DNA from: Prodigiosinella aquatilis
GTDB taxonomy: Bacteria > Pseudomonadota > Gammaproteobacteria > Enterobacterales > Enterobacteriaceae
DNA length: 64,000 nucleotides
Direction: 5' to 3'
NCBI GenBank assembly: GCA_030388725.1
Contig: CP128857.1
Span: forward strand, 806,001-870,000
Position numbers and translations under genes: made by a program. The notes under the pieces are model-generated. The model worked only from the letters and a program-made list of their open reading frames with translations, did no database searches and was not told the DNA's origin. This document shows positions 7,339-15,949 of this stretch, piece after piece. Every line of letters starts with the position of its first letter. Within the stretch, counting starts at the first letter, position 1.

Positions 7339-9385
7339 TAAGAGGATGTTGCGTCATCCTCTATTCTTGACAGGATTGCTTGTTAAGCTGAGTTTGATCG
7401 TATTATTGGTACCAGAGGCTGCAAATCTATGGTATGTCCCCTTTATCAAAAGTAGTATCAGTAATTTTTCACTTGATCCATGGTCTACCTATTTGGCAAC
7501 AGGCGGTTCCTATTTGGTATTTCCTTATGGGTATGCCATGTGGCTCGCATTTCTGCCATTATGTAGTGTTGCCTATTGGGTCGGTTTCCCAATTTATTAT
7601 GGTTATGCATTAACTCTGTTGTTTGCTGACTTTATATTATTGGCTGTCTTGCACAAGTTTATGAAGGTGTCTGAACGAACCTTGATGGTGCTATATTGGT
7701 GCTCTCCTATTATACTGTTTGCGACTTATTGGCTGGGTCTGAATGATCTTCTACCAGTAACTTTACTCTGTATTGCAGTGTTATATATCAGGGATAAAAA
7801 ACCTCTTTTGGCGGGTGTCTTGTTTGGGTGTGCGATATCCGCCAAACTGAGCATGGTGGCTGTTTTACCGTTGTTGTATTTTTATTTATGGCGCAATAAG
7901 GCAAATCGGATCTTGGCTTTTGATTTTTTTAAAGGATTATTGGGAGCATCAGTAGTATTGCTGGTTCCCTTCTGTTTTTCTGCTGGTGCAATGGATATGT
8001 TGTTGACTAATCCAGAGATGCAGAAGATTTATCAGTTCTCGATAAAAATTAACGATCACACAGAGATTTACCTTCTCTTTATGGCCTATTTGCTTATGTT
8101 GTATGTTGTGTGGCGTATTGGGCGATTTGGTTTGGGTTTTCTGATTGCTTCACTAGCGATAGTTTTCTTTTTGTTCTTACTTCTGACTCCTGCGTCCCCT
8201 GGCTGGTTTGTATGGGTTATGCCGTTTTTAGTTTATTTGCAGGTTCAAAATGGTCGAAGGATGGTTGAGTTGGTCGCGGCTTTTTCTCTTATTTATGTTT
8301 TGGTCGTTTTTCTTTCCACGCCTGTACCAAGATCTGAATTTATACCGCTGGACTTCCTGATAAGTATCAAAGCTGGGATAAATGAGCACTTGCGCGGGAT
8401 ATTACTGTCATCGCTTACTGCTTTTGGTATGGTACTTTGCTGGCGTTTATATAAGGAAGCTGTTCGGGCAAACGATATTTTTGGATTGTCTCGTCGCCCT
8501 ATCGTTCTTGGTATTGCTGGTGATTCAGGTGCAGGGAAAGATACGTTAGTTGATTGCTTGACAGGTTTGTTTGGGAACCATTCCGTTGTTTCTATTTCAG
8601 GTGATGATTATCATTTTTGGGACAGACATAAGCCAATGTGGCATGCCATGACTCACCTTAATCCTCAGGCCAATGAACTGGAAAAAATGAGTGAAGACGT
8701 GGTGAATCTGACTCATCGTCGCCCTATCCTAGCTCGTCATTACGATCATAGCCAAGGATTGAAAGGTAAACCATATCGTCTGGCACCAAATGATGTTGTC
8801 ATGGTTAGTGGATTACATGCTTTGTATTTGCCTATGATGAGAGAGTGCTACGATGTATCTGTATACCTAGATATTGATGAAGGGTTGAGACACTATTTTA
8901 AACTTAGGCGGGATGTCGATGTGCGTGGCCATTCACGTGAAAAAGTTTTTGCTACATTAGTACGTCGTGAACCTGATTCTTGTCATTTTATTAGGCCACA
9001 GAAAGCATTTGCTGATCTTGTTCTATCATTACAACCTATCCATCCTTTACTACTCAATAATACATCAGATAATAACGTCATCCGTACTAAGCTTCATGTT
9101 CAGACTAGACGCGGAGGGTTAGAGATTGCGTTAAGAAGAGTGCTGGTGGGTATTTGTGGTATGCATGTGGATATGGATATCGCATCAAATGATACGCATG
9201 TCATGATGAGTATAGAAGGTGATATTTGGGCTGAAGATATTGCCCTTGCAGCAAATCAATTACTTCCTAATATTGATGAACTCCTTGATTTGAATCCGGT
9301 ATGGGAAGGGGGAATGCTTGGATTGATGCAGCTATTTGTTATCAGTCATTTATATCAGACTCGTGTAAAAAAATTCGTATGGTGA
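7331..9385 (+). CDS. Multi-spanning GT-C-like membrane protein fused to a uridine-kinase-like P-loop domain
   Basis: With the ATG at 7331 the product has 684 residues. Residues 1 to about 390 are hydrophobic, with roughly ten membrane segments and a pattern like GT87/DUF2029 polyprenyl-linked mannosyltransferases. From about residue 393 a soluble domain starts with a Walker A motif (GIAGDSGAGKDT), followed by ISGDDYHFWDR and later DVSVYLDID, which matches phosphoribulokinase/uridine-kinase-like enzymes. These normally phosphorylate a nucleoside, sugar or small alcohol. I know of no standard family that combines the two parts. The gene is coupled to its neighbours by overlaps at both ends. The two-part structure is visible in one continuous frame; the substrates are unknown. 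Confidence 0.8.
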   Translation: MFDKRMLRHPLFLTGLLVKLSLIVLLVPEAANLWYVPFIKSSISNFSLDPWSTYLATGGSYLVFPYGYAMWLAFLPLCSVAYWVGFPIYYGYALTLLFADFILLAVLHKFMKVSERTLMVLYWCSPIILFATYWLGLNDLLPVTLLCIAVLYIRDKKPLLAGVLFGCAISAKLSMVAVLPLLYFYLWRNKANRILAFDFFKGLLGASVVLLVPFCFSAGAMDMLLTNPEMQKIYQFSIKINDHTEIYLLFMAYLLMLYVVWRIGRFGLGFLIASLAIVFFLFLLLTPASPGWFVWVMPFLVYLQVQNGRRMVELVAAFSLIYVLVVFLSTPVPRSEFIPLDFLISIKAGINEHLRGILLSSLTAFGMVLCWRLYKEAVRANDIFGLSRRPIVLGIAGDSGAGKDTLVDCLTGLFGNHSVVSISGDDYHFWDRHKPMWHAMTHLNPQANELEKMSEDVVNLTHRRPILARHYDHSQGLKGKPYRLAPNDVVMVSGLHALYLPMMRECYDVSVYLDIDEGLRHYFKLRRDVDVRGHSREKVFATLVRREPDSCHFIRPQKAFADLVLSLQPIHPLLLNNTSDNNVIRTKLHVQTRRGGLEIALRRVLVGICGMHVDMDIASNDTHVMMSIEGDIWAEDIALAANQLLPNIDELLDLNPVWEGGMLGLMQLFVISHLYQTRVKKFVW

Positions 9386-10128
9386 ATGTTTTGAATAAAT
9401 TAAGTGTTCAAAAACCGGCTGCGGTTTTATTTGATACAGATAATACTTTATATCACTATGAACCTTGTCACGTGGCAGCAATGAAAGCGACAAGGGAGAA
9501 GGCGGTTAGTCTCTTTTCTATTACTCCTGAGCAATTTGATCATGCGTTTTATAAGGCCCGTGACGAGGTGAAGTCGAGGCTTAAACATTTAGCGAGTTCA
9601 CATAGCCGTTTATTATACTTTCAACGTATGCTTGAGTTAATTGGTCTTGGATCTCAAGTTCTCTTGGCGCTGGATCTTGAGCAGACATATTGGCGAACTT
9701 TCCTTGGTAAAGCAGAGTTATTTGATGGTGTGACGGATTTTCTTGATGATCTACGTTTGGCGAAAGTGCCAACTGCTATCGTGACAGACCTAACGGCGCA
9801 AATCCAGTTCAGAAAGATTGTTTACTTCGGGCTTGATCAATATTTTGATTATATTGTCACGAGTGAAGAGGCGGGTTTTGACAAACCGCATCCGTCACCT
9901 TTCAAAATTGCACTTGAGAAAATGCGTCCGGGTGTGGGCCCCATTTGGATGATCGGTGATAGCCCGGTTAACGATATAAAGGGGGCTCGTGAGACTATTG
10001 GTGCTTTTACCATCCAAAAGATTCATGAGGGTGTAGAGAAAGGTGTAAGGGACACAAGGCCTGATATATTTATTGAATCATTTGGAGAGTTAAGGTGTAT
10101 TTTAGCTAATCTGAGGGAAATTGTATGA
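9379..10128 (+). CDS. HAD-superfamily hydrolase
   Basis: A 249-residue haloacid-dehalogenase-type hydrolase with all four motifs: FDTDNTLY (motif I, aspartate nucleophile), VTDLT (II), KPHPSPFK (III lysine) and IGDSPVNDI (IV acidic pair). An alpha-helical cap lies between motifs I and II. Such enzymes usually dephosphorylate sugar phosphates or nucleotides. The ATG at 9379 overlaps the previous stop (ATGGTGA); the frame is open further upstream but that stretch is a shadow of the preceding gene. Its place next to nucleotidyltransferase, kinase and aldolase genes suggests it removes a phosphate in the same small-molecule pathway. Confidence 0.88.
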   Translation: MVNVLNKLSVQKPAAVLFDTDNTLYHYEPCHVAAMKATREKAVSLFSITPEQFDHAFYKARDEVKSRLKHLASSHSRLLYFQRMLELIGLGSQVLLALDLEQTYWRTFLGKAELFDGVTDFLDDLRLAKVPTAIVTDLTAQIQFRKIVYFGLDQYFDYIVTSEEAGFDKPHPSPFKIALEKMRPGVGPIWMIGDSPVNDIKGARETIGAFTIQKIHEGVEKGVRDTRPDIFIESFGELRCILANLREIV

Positions 10129-11849
10129 GAAAGGGAATAGTGCAGTCAATATTGGTTATATTTGCCGCTGTAATATGTATGACAACAATGTCTGTATATA
10201 TGAAGGGGACATTAAATGGCAATATTAATTACTTCTTTTTGCCAGCAAAAATGTTCGGAGTGCCTACCGAACTTGCCCAAAAAGGGATCGAACCTTTATT
10301 TTACGGTAAGAATGAATCCGGCTGGGATGGTCAATTTTATTATTATATTTCCAATGATCTTCTTGGATTAAAAGATATTCCTAAACATATAGATGTCCCT
10401 GCTTATCGTTATCAACGGATTGGCCTGCCTCTTTATGCTGCATTTGTAGCATTTATTACAGGCCATAGTTGGGTTTCGCCTGAGGTTTATTACTTTTCCT
10501 ATCTGGGATTGGTGCTTGTTGCTGTTTGGGCTATTGGCCGTATTATGTCGATGAGAAACGGCTGGGTGTTTACAGGAATTGCTTGGGTTGCTGGCGTAGG
10601 GACACAAATTACCCTTCTTAATGGCTTGCCTGACGCAGCGGCAGATGCTTTTTTGATCGTCGGTACTCTGGCGTTGTTAAAGTCAAAACGGTGGTTAGGG
10701 GTAGGGGCATTCCTGATAATGATGTCAGTTCTGTCCAGAGAAAGTTATGTTATTTTCCCGGTGTTTTTTTTGGCTTTCCTGTTGTTAAAAAGGCTGATTG
10801 AATACCCATCGAAAGATTGGGTCAACGTATTGTTACGTGAAATACGTAGCCGGGTTTTTTTAGCGCTATGTGTGCCTGTCATCGTATTTTTAATTTGGCA
10901 GATTTATCTTCGGCACCATTTTGGATTCGCACCTTCTGAGCAAACGGTTGGAATATTGGGCCTACCTTTCAAAGAATGGTGGATAGCACTGCATGCTGGA
11001 CTTTCTGGACACCATTATTTGGTTTCGGCAGGCATACAATCTTATCTTGAAGCAGCTTCCTTAATTTGTTTCATGCTACTTCTAATTATGGTGATCTTCT
11101 TTGCATCCAAAGTGCTGATTAAATATCAGGAAAAGCCTGAGTGGATAGTTGCATTAGCGGGTGGCGCCGTCATTATGTCGTTGCTGTACCTCTGTTTTGG
11201 TCGCACTGTTATGATGTACTATACCTTTTATATGAAAGCAGCTAACGTATTCATCTTTTTAATCCCATTATTTGTGGCGGAAGCTAATATATCGACAAGT
11301 AAACGATATCTTGTTTATACATTATTGGTGGGCATTGTTGCTGTTACCAGCGGATACTTGTGGAAATATAAAATAGCTTTCGAAGCAAACAGTGGTTATT
11401 CCCGTTTTACTCGTGTCGCTGACGTAACGCGAACAGCAGAGGCAAAATGTCTGGTGCATTATGATGCTACGGTACAGCTAACTGGCTTAGAAGATGTGCA
11501 AGTCTCAAATTCTTTCCCCTTCATGAAAGGACCGCGTGTCGAAGTTTTCTGGGTCAATCTAACTAATCATTCTGGTGAACCATTTGTTTCTCTTGCCGGC
11601 AAAGGATCCGTCAACATGAGTTATCAGTGGTTGTCGGCCGATACCCATGTTGTTGTAAAAGAGGGTATTCGTTCTTATATCCCTGAAGGAATAAAAGATG
11701 GTGAAACGGTTAGCGTTCCTATTGTTGTCCTTTTTCCGACGGCTGCAGGTAATTACATTCTTCGATTGAGTCCGGTTCAAGAAGGATGTGAATGGTTTTA
11801 TAATGCTAATCCTCATAGTGCTCAGGATGTTCGTTTCACAATAAGGTAA
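10125..11849 (+). CDS. GT-C-like multi-spanning membrane protein with C-terminal periplasmic domain
   Basis: A 574-residue protein with an N-terminal membrane anchor, a loop containing SGWDGQFYYYI at about residues 66-76, and roughly ten further membrane helices up to about residue 430. A final soluble segment of about 140 residues follows (beta-rich, possibly an immunoglobulin-like fold). The DGQFYY loop and layout resemble GT-C enzymes that use polyprenyl-phosphate sugars on the outer face of the inner membrane. The start codon overlaps the HAD gene stop (ATGA). The family assignment is by overall architecture and one motif; donor and acceptor are unknown. Confidence 0.7.
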   Translation: MRKGIVQSILVIFAAVICMTTMSVYMKGTLNGNINYFFLPAKMFGVPTELAQKGIEPLFYGKNESGWDGQFYYYISNDLLGLKDIPKHIDVPAYRYQRIGLPLYAAFVAFITGHSWVSPEVYYFSYLGLVLVAVWAIGRIMSMRNGWVFTGIAWVAGVGTQITLLNGLPDAAADAFLIVGTLALLKSKRWLGVGAFLIMMSVLSRESYVIFPVFFLAFLLLKRLIEYPSKDWVNVLLREIRSRVFLALCVPVIVFLIWQIYLRHHFGFAPSEQTVGILGLPFKEWWIALHAGLSGHHYLVSAGIQSYLEAASLICFMLLLIMVIFFASKVLIKYQEKPEWIVALAGGAVIMSLLYLCFGRTVMMYYTFYMKAANVFIFLIPLFVAEANISTSKRYLVYTLLVGIVAVTSGYLWKYKIAFEANSGYSRFTRVADVTRTAEAKCLVHYDATVQLTGLEDVQVSNSFPFMKGPRVEVFWVNLTNHSGEPFVSLAGKGSVNMSYQWLSADTHVVVKEGIRSYIPEGIKDGETVSVPIVVLFPTAAGNYILRLSPVQEGCEWFYNANPHSAQDVRFTIR

Positions 11850-11852
11850 GTT

Positions 11853-12854
11853 ATGAGAAATGAAATTAATTCCCTTGCAGTGAACGTGGGAGAAAATCCA
11901 CTTTTGGTCCAGGGGGCCGGAGGGAATATATCCTGGAAGGAGCTCGACTCCCTTTATGTAAAAAGCTCGGGGACCTGGCTGATGGATGCCATGCGCCGAG
12001 ATATCTATGTTCAGATGGACTTGACCGCTGTTCGTGCGTTAATCGCTGATGGTGGGGAGGATTACTCGTCTGCTGTTCGTTTTGCAGCTGAGGGTTCACG
12101 TCCTTCTATTGAAACGGCATTGCATGCATTGTTACCACAACGTGTTGTTCTTCATTTGCATCCTGTTGACATGATTGCTTTAAGTGTATTGGCGGATGGA
12201 TATCGGCGTATTGCAGCATTACTGGACGGATTGAATTGGAAATGGGTTGATTATGCCAAGCCAGGTAAAGAGCTTGCGGCGGCTGTTTCGTCGGAAATCT
12301 CGAGACATCATTGTATGCCGGATATCTTGGTATTGGGAAATCATGGACTAGTGGTGGCAGCAGAATCGGTGTCGGTATTGTGTGATCTTCTTGATTCTGT
12401 TATTAGGCGCTTGAACTGTTCACCTAGAGTGGTTAGCGCACGCTGTCAGTTTTCGGATAGTAGTCTGTCTAACTGGCGGAATGCTGGGTATCGGGTCGTT
12501 TCGGACGCAACAGTGAATGCTCTGGCGTTTGATGAGCGCTTGATGGAGCTCAGCCGGAAGGCGTGGGTATTGTACCCAGACCATGCGGTTTTTCTTGGCA
12601 GCCGAGCTTATATTTGTGTTTCACCAGCGGCTCTACCAGCATACAATTATCCTGACTCAATAATCGTTCCAGGTCAGGGTGTTTTGTTGAAAGAAACGGC
12701 CTCTTTGGCCGCAGAAAGTATGTTGCGTTGCTATGTGGAAGTTCTGCTTCGTGTTTATGATTATGAGCCTCGTGCGCTTTCTCAAAACGCTATCGCTGAG
12801 TTACTTAACTGGGATGCAGAGAAATTTCGCCAATTCACTCAACACAATGTGTAA
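11853..12854 (+). CDS. Class II aldolase/adducin-family protein (RhaE/YuxG-type aldolase part, stand-alone)
   Basis: The 333-residue product starts with GENPLLVQGAGGNISWK, then SSGTWL, followed by HLHPVD and GNHGLVV. These carry the histidine metal ligands of class II aldolases. The C-terminal ~120 residues (LYPDHAVFLG, IVPGQGVLLKE, and LLNWDAEKF near the end) resemble the aldolase half of the bifunctional aldolase/short-chain dehydrogenase RhaE/YuxG proteins, but no dehydrogenase follows. Related enzymes cleave or form C-C bonds of ketose 1-phosphates. It follows the GT-C-like gene by 3 bp and precedes gmd. A role in making a polysaccharide building block is plausible but unproven. Confidence 0.78.
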   Translation: MRNEINSLAVNVGENPLLVQGAGGNISWKELDSLYVKSSGTWLMDAMRRDIYVQMDLTAVRALIADGGEDYSSAVRFAAEGSRPSIETALHALLPQRVVLHLHPVDMIALSVLADGYRRIAALLDGLNWKWVDYAKPGKELAAAVSSEISRHHCMPDILVLGNHGLVVAAESVSVLCDLLDSVIRRLNCSPRVVSARCQFSDSSLSNWRNAGYRVVSDATVNALAFDERLMELSRKAWVLYPDHAVFLGSRAYICVSPAALPAYNYPDSIIVPGQGVLLKETASLAAESMLRCYVEVLLRVYDYEPRALSQNAIAELLNWDAEKFRQFTQHNV

Positions 12855-12885
12855 TTTTCACTCTGTTTAAAATAAGGAATCATTG

Positions 12886-13920
12886 ATGACTTCGGTAATT
12901 GTTACGGGTATTACTGGTCAAGATGGCGCTTACCTGGCCGAGTTATTGCTGAACAAGGGCTATACGGTATATGGCACATATCGCCGCACCAGCTCCGTTA
13001 ACTTTTGGCGTCTCGAAGAGCTGGGCATTGATAAACATCCGAATTTTCATGTGGTTGAATACGATTTAACCGATATGTCCGCCAGTATCCGTTTGCTACA
13101 GAACACAAAGGCGACAGAAGTCTACAATCTTGCGGCACAAAGTTTTGTTGGCGTTTCTTTTGAACAACCTGTAACCACTGCTGAAATTACCGGTATTGGT
13201 GTTTTGAACTTGCTTGAAGCTATTCGTATTGTTAATCCAAAGATCCGCTTCTATCAGGCATCGACATCCGAGATGTTTGGTAAGGTTCAGGCTATTCCGC
13301 AAACTGAAAACACGCCTTTCTACCCACGTAGTCCTTATGGTGTAGCCAAATTGTATGCTCACTGGATGACCATAAACTACCGCGAAAGTTACAATATTTT
13401 TGCTTGTAGCGGCATCCTGTTCAATCATGAGTCTCCACTGCGTGGTCGGGAGTTTGTAACGCGCAAGATCACTGATTCAGTTGCCAAAATCAAATTGGGC
13501 AAACTAGATGTGCTGGAATTAGGAAATCTTGACGCTAAGCGTGATTGGGGTTTTGCTAAGGAGTATGTTGAGGGTATGTGGCGGATGCTGCAGGCTGATA
13601 CTCCAGATACCTACGTTCTGGCGACTAACCGTACCGAGAGTGTGCGTGATTTTGTGACCATGGCTTTTAAAGCAGGTGGTTTTACGCTGAAGTTTGAAGG
13701 GGCATCAGAGAATGAGGTCGGGATTGATACGACTACTGGAAAGGTCTTGGTGCGAGTGAATCCGAAGTTTTATCGTCCATCAGAGGTGGAGTTACTGATT
13801 GGTAACCCTGCCTATGCTCAAAAGAAATTGGGTTGGGAACCTAAAACTACATTGGAAGAACTCTGCCAGATGATGGTGAGCGCAGACCTTCGTCGTAATG
13901 AAGCAGGATTCTCTTTCTGA
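12886..13920 (+). CDS. gmd: GDP-mannose 4,6-dehydratase
   Basis: This NAD(P)-dependent extended short-chain dehydrogenase of 344 residues converts GDP-D-mannose to GDP-4-keto-6-deoxy-D-mannose. It shows the dinucleotide motif ITGQDGAYLAE, AAQSFVGVSF, STSEMFGK with the catalytic Ser/Thr and Glu, YGVAKLYAH with the catalytic Tyr-Lys pair, and FNHESPLRG, all characteristic of Gmd. The ATG at 12886 has an AAGGAA ribosome-binding site. Its stop overlaps the start of rmd. With rmd it should supply GDP-D-rhamnose for the glycosyltransferases that follow. Confidence 0.95.
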   Translation: MTSVIVTGITGQDGAYLAELLLNKGYTVYGTYRRTSSVNFWRLEELGIDKHPNFHVVEYDLTDMSASIRLLQNTKATEVYNLAAQSFVGVSFEQPVTTAEITGIGVLNLLEAIRIVNPKIRFYQASTSEMFGKVQAIPQTENTPFYPRSPYGVAKLYAHWMTINYRESYNIFACSGILFNHESPLRGREFVTRKITDSVAKIKLGKLDVLELGNLDAKRDWGFAKEYVEGMWRMLQADTPDTYVLATNRTESVRDFVTMAFKAGGFTLKFEGASENEVGIDTTTGKVLVRVNPKFYRPSEVELLIGNPAYAQKKLGWEPKTTLEELCQMMVSADLRRNEAGFSF

Positions 13921-14810
13921 TGGCTGAACAACGCATTCTGATCACTGGCATTAATGGGTTTACCGGCCGTTATATGGCGGACGAAATGTCATCAGCAGGG
14001 TATCGTATCTTTGGGTTGGGAACACAACCTTCATCCGAGGCCGATTTTTTCCAGGTTGATCTGGCTGACCAGGTCGGGCTACAGGACACCATTGATCACA
14101 TCCAACCGGATGTGATTATCCATTTGGCTGCATTGGCCTTTATCGGCCATGGTAATGCCAATGATTACTATCAGGTGAATGTAATTGGCACACATAATCT
14201 GCTCGAATGCCTGGTTAAAACGACTAAAAAGCCTCAGTCAGTTCTGATTGCCAGCAGTGCTAATGTTTATGGTAACCGTTCGGAAGGAATGCTGGCTGAG
14301 TCTGCTCAGCCGGATCCTGCCAATGACTATGCCGTCAGCAAGTTATCTATGGAATTTATGGCCCATCTGTGGATGGATCGCCTACCGATCGTCATCACCC
14401 GGCCTTTCAATTACACAGGGATTGGCCAGACGAATGACTTTCTGCTACCTAAGATAGTCGATCACTTTAAGCGTAAAGCCCAGATTCTTGAACTGGGGAA
14501 CCTGGATGTCTGGCGAGATTTTAGTGATGTACGTGCCTTGGTTCAGGCATATCGTCGTTTGATTGAAAATGGTGTCGCTGGCAAGGTGGTCAATGTCTGT
14601 TCCGGCCAGATGCACAGTCTGCGTGAAGTGATTGCTCTCTGTGAGTCGATTACTGGTTATCATATAGGTATTAGTGTGAATTCTGCTTGGGTTCGGACAA
14701 ATGAGGTCAAAACGCTATGCGGTGATGCTACCTTGCTTCGTTCGTTGATTGGTGAATGGCAGACGCCGAAACTTGAAGAAACACTCCGTTGGATGTTGGA
14801 ATCGGAGTGA
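13920..14810 (+). CDS. rmd: GDP-6-deoxy-D-lyxo-4-hexulose reductase (GDP-D-rhamnose forming)
   Basis: A 296-residue short-chain dehydrogenase with ILITGINGFTGRY at the N-terminus, ASSANVYG, and the catalytic YAVSK. It resembles Rmd, which reduces the Gmd product to GDP-D-rhamnose; NDP-sugar epimerase/reductases are close relatives, so the exact stereochemistry is inferred from the gmd partner. The ATG overlaps the gmd stop as TGATG. The gmd-rmd-GT4-GT4 order recalls the A-band common polysaccharide locus of Pseudomonas, where the product is a D-rhamnan. Confidence 0.85.
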   Translation: MAEQRILITGINGFTGRYMADEMSSAGYRIFGLGTQPSSEADFFQVDLADQVGLQDTIDHIQPDVIIHLAALAFIGHGNANDYYQVNVIGTHNLLECLVKTTKKPQSVLIASSANVYGNRSEGMLAESAQPDPANDYAVSKLSMEFMAHLWMDRLPIVITRPFNYTGIGQTNDFLLPKIVDHFKRKAQILELGNLDVWRDFSDVRALVQAYRRLIENGVAGKVVNVCSGQMHSLREVIALCESITGYHIGISVNSAWVRTNEVKTLCGDATLLRSLIGEWQTPKLEETLRWMLESE

Positions 14811-15949
14811 GGATTATATTATCAGTTGAAACAATTCGGTTTCCTTTAACGGGTATTGGCCGTTACACATGGGAGCTTGCATCTGCTCTAATGCAGGCTC
14901 CCCAACTTTCTGACCTCAAGTTCTTCGCTGGTAATCGTTTTCTCTCAGAGCTACCTGTGGTTCAAGAGAGAGCCGGGCTGCAGCACGGTATGAAACAGTG
15001 GGTACAGAAAAGCTATTTTGCTACCGAGGTTTACCGGGTTCTACTGCCTTTGCTAAAGCGCATTGCATTGAAGCAATATGGTGATTACCTCTATCATGGT
15101 CCAAATTTTTTTTTACCGCCATTTCCGGGTAAAAAGATCGCCACCTTCCATGACTTATCTCCATTTACCTGGACGGAATGCAACACATCGCAGCGAATTC
15201 GTTTTATGCAGAAAGAGCTCATAAAAACAATTAGTTGTGCTGATGCGTTGATCACGGACTCTGATTATGTACGTCAGGAGGTTGCAGATTACTTCAACTG
15301 GCCTATTGAGTATATTCATGCCGTTCCGTTGGCCTGTTCTGCTGATTTTCACCCTCGCACTGCAGATGAGTGCCTTCCTGTATTGAACAAGTATCAATTG
15401 AAATACCAGCAATATTTACTCTATGTCGGTACCATTGAACCACGTAAGAATCTCGTGGCATTATTGGATGCCTATTCCAGACTTTCTCTTAATTGTCGGC
15501 GCCTAATTCCTTTGATCCTGACGGGATATAAGGGGTGGCATAATGAAGATATCATGCACCGGATTGAAGTTGCAGAGAGAGAAGGATGGGTTCGTTATCT
15601 TGGTTATTTGCCTGCCAGAGAGCTACCTGTGTTGTTTGCTGGTGCACGAGTGTTTTGTTTCCCGTCTTTATATGAAGGATTCGGTTTACCAGTACTTGAA
15701 GCAATGGCTTCTGGTATCCCTGTAGTCTGCTCGGATTCATCTTCTTTACCCGAAGTAATTGGAGATATAGGATTAATGTGCAAACCGGATGATGTAGACA
15801 GTATGACAGATTTGTTGGCTCAGGCTATTGAGGATGAGCCGTGGCGAAGTAGTAGTATCACCCGTGGGTTGCGACGTGCTGGCGCGTTTTCATGGCAACG
15901 TTGTACTGAACAGACAATTGCTGTTTATGAGAAAGTTGTTAACAGCTAA
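14807..15949 (+). CDS. GT4 glycosyltransferase (WbpY-like)
   Basis: A GT4/GT-B glycosyltransferase of about 380 residues. It has FPLTGIGRYTWELA near the start, YVGTIEPRKNL at the hinge to the donor domain, and YEGFGLPVLEAMASG, the E(x7)E motif, near residue 290. The likely start is GTG at 14807, overlapping the rmd stop as GTGA; an in-frame ATG at 14789 would overlap further. It is probably a mannosyl- or rhamnosyltransferase of the WbpY/WbdA type acting at the cytoplasmic face. The linkage cannot be told. Confidence 0.85.
   Translation: MRIILSVETIRFPLTGIGRYTWELASALMQAPQLSDLKFFAGNRFLSELPVVQERAGLQHGMKQWVQKSYFATEVYRVLLPLLKRIALKQYGDYLYHGPNFFLPPFPGKKIATFHDLSPFTWTECNTSQRIRFMQKELIKTISCADALITDSDYVRQEVADYFNWPIEYIHAVPLACSADFHPRTADECLPVLNKYQLKYQQYLLYVGTIEPRKNLVALLDAYSRLSLNCRRLIPLILTGYKGWHNEDIMHRIEVAEREGWVRYLGYLPARELPVLFAGARVFCFPSLYEGFGLPVLEAMASGIPVVCSDSSSLPEVIGDIGLMCKPDDVDSMTDLLAQAIEDEPWRSSSITRGLRRAGAFSWQRCTEQTIAVYEKVVNS

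Noticed and set aside
9301..9378. Upstream extension of the HAD hydrolase frame
   Set aside because: It overlaps the coding end of the kinase fusion and shows no HAD similarity; the ATG at 9379 is coupled to the preceding stop.
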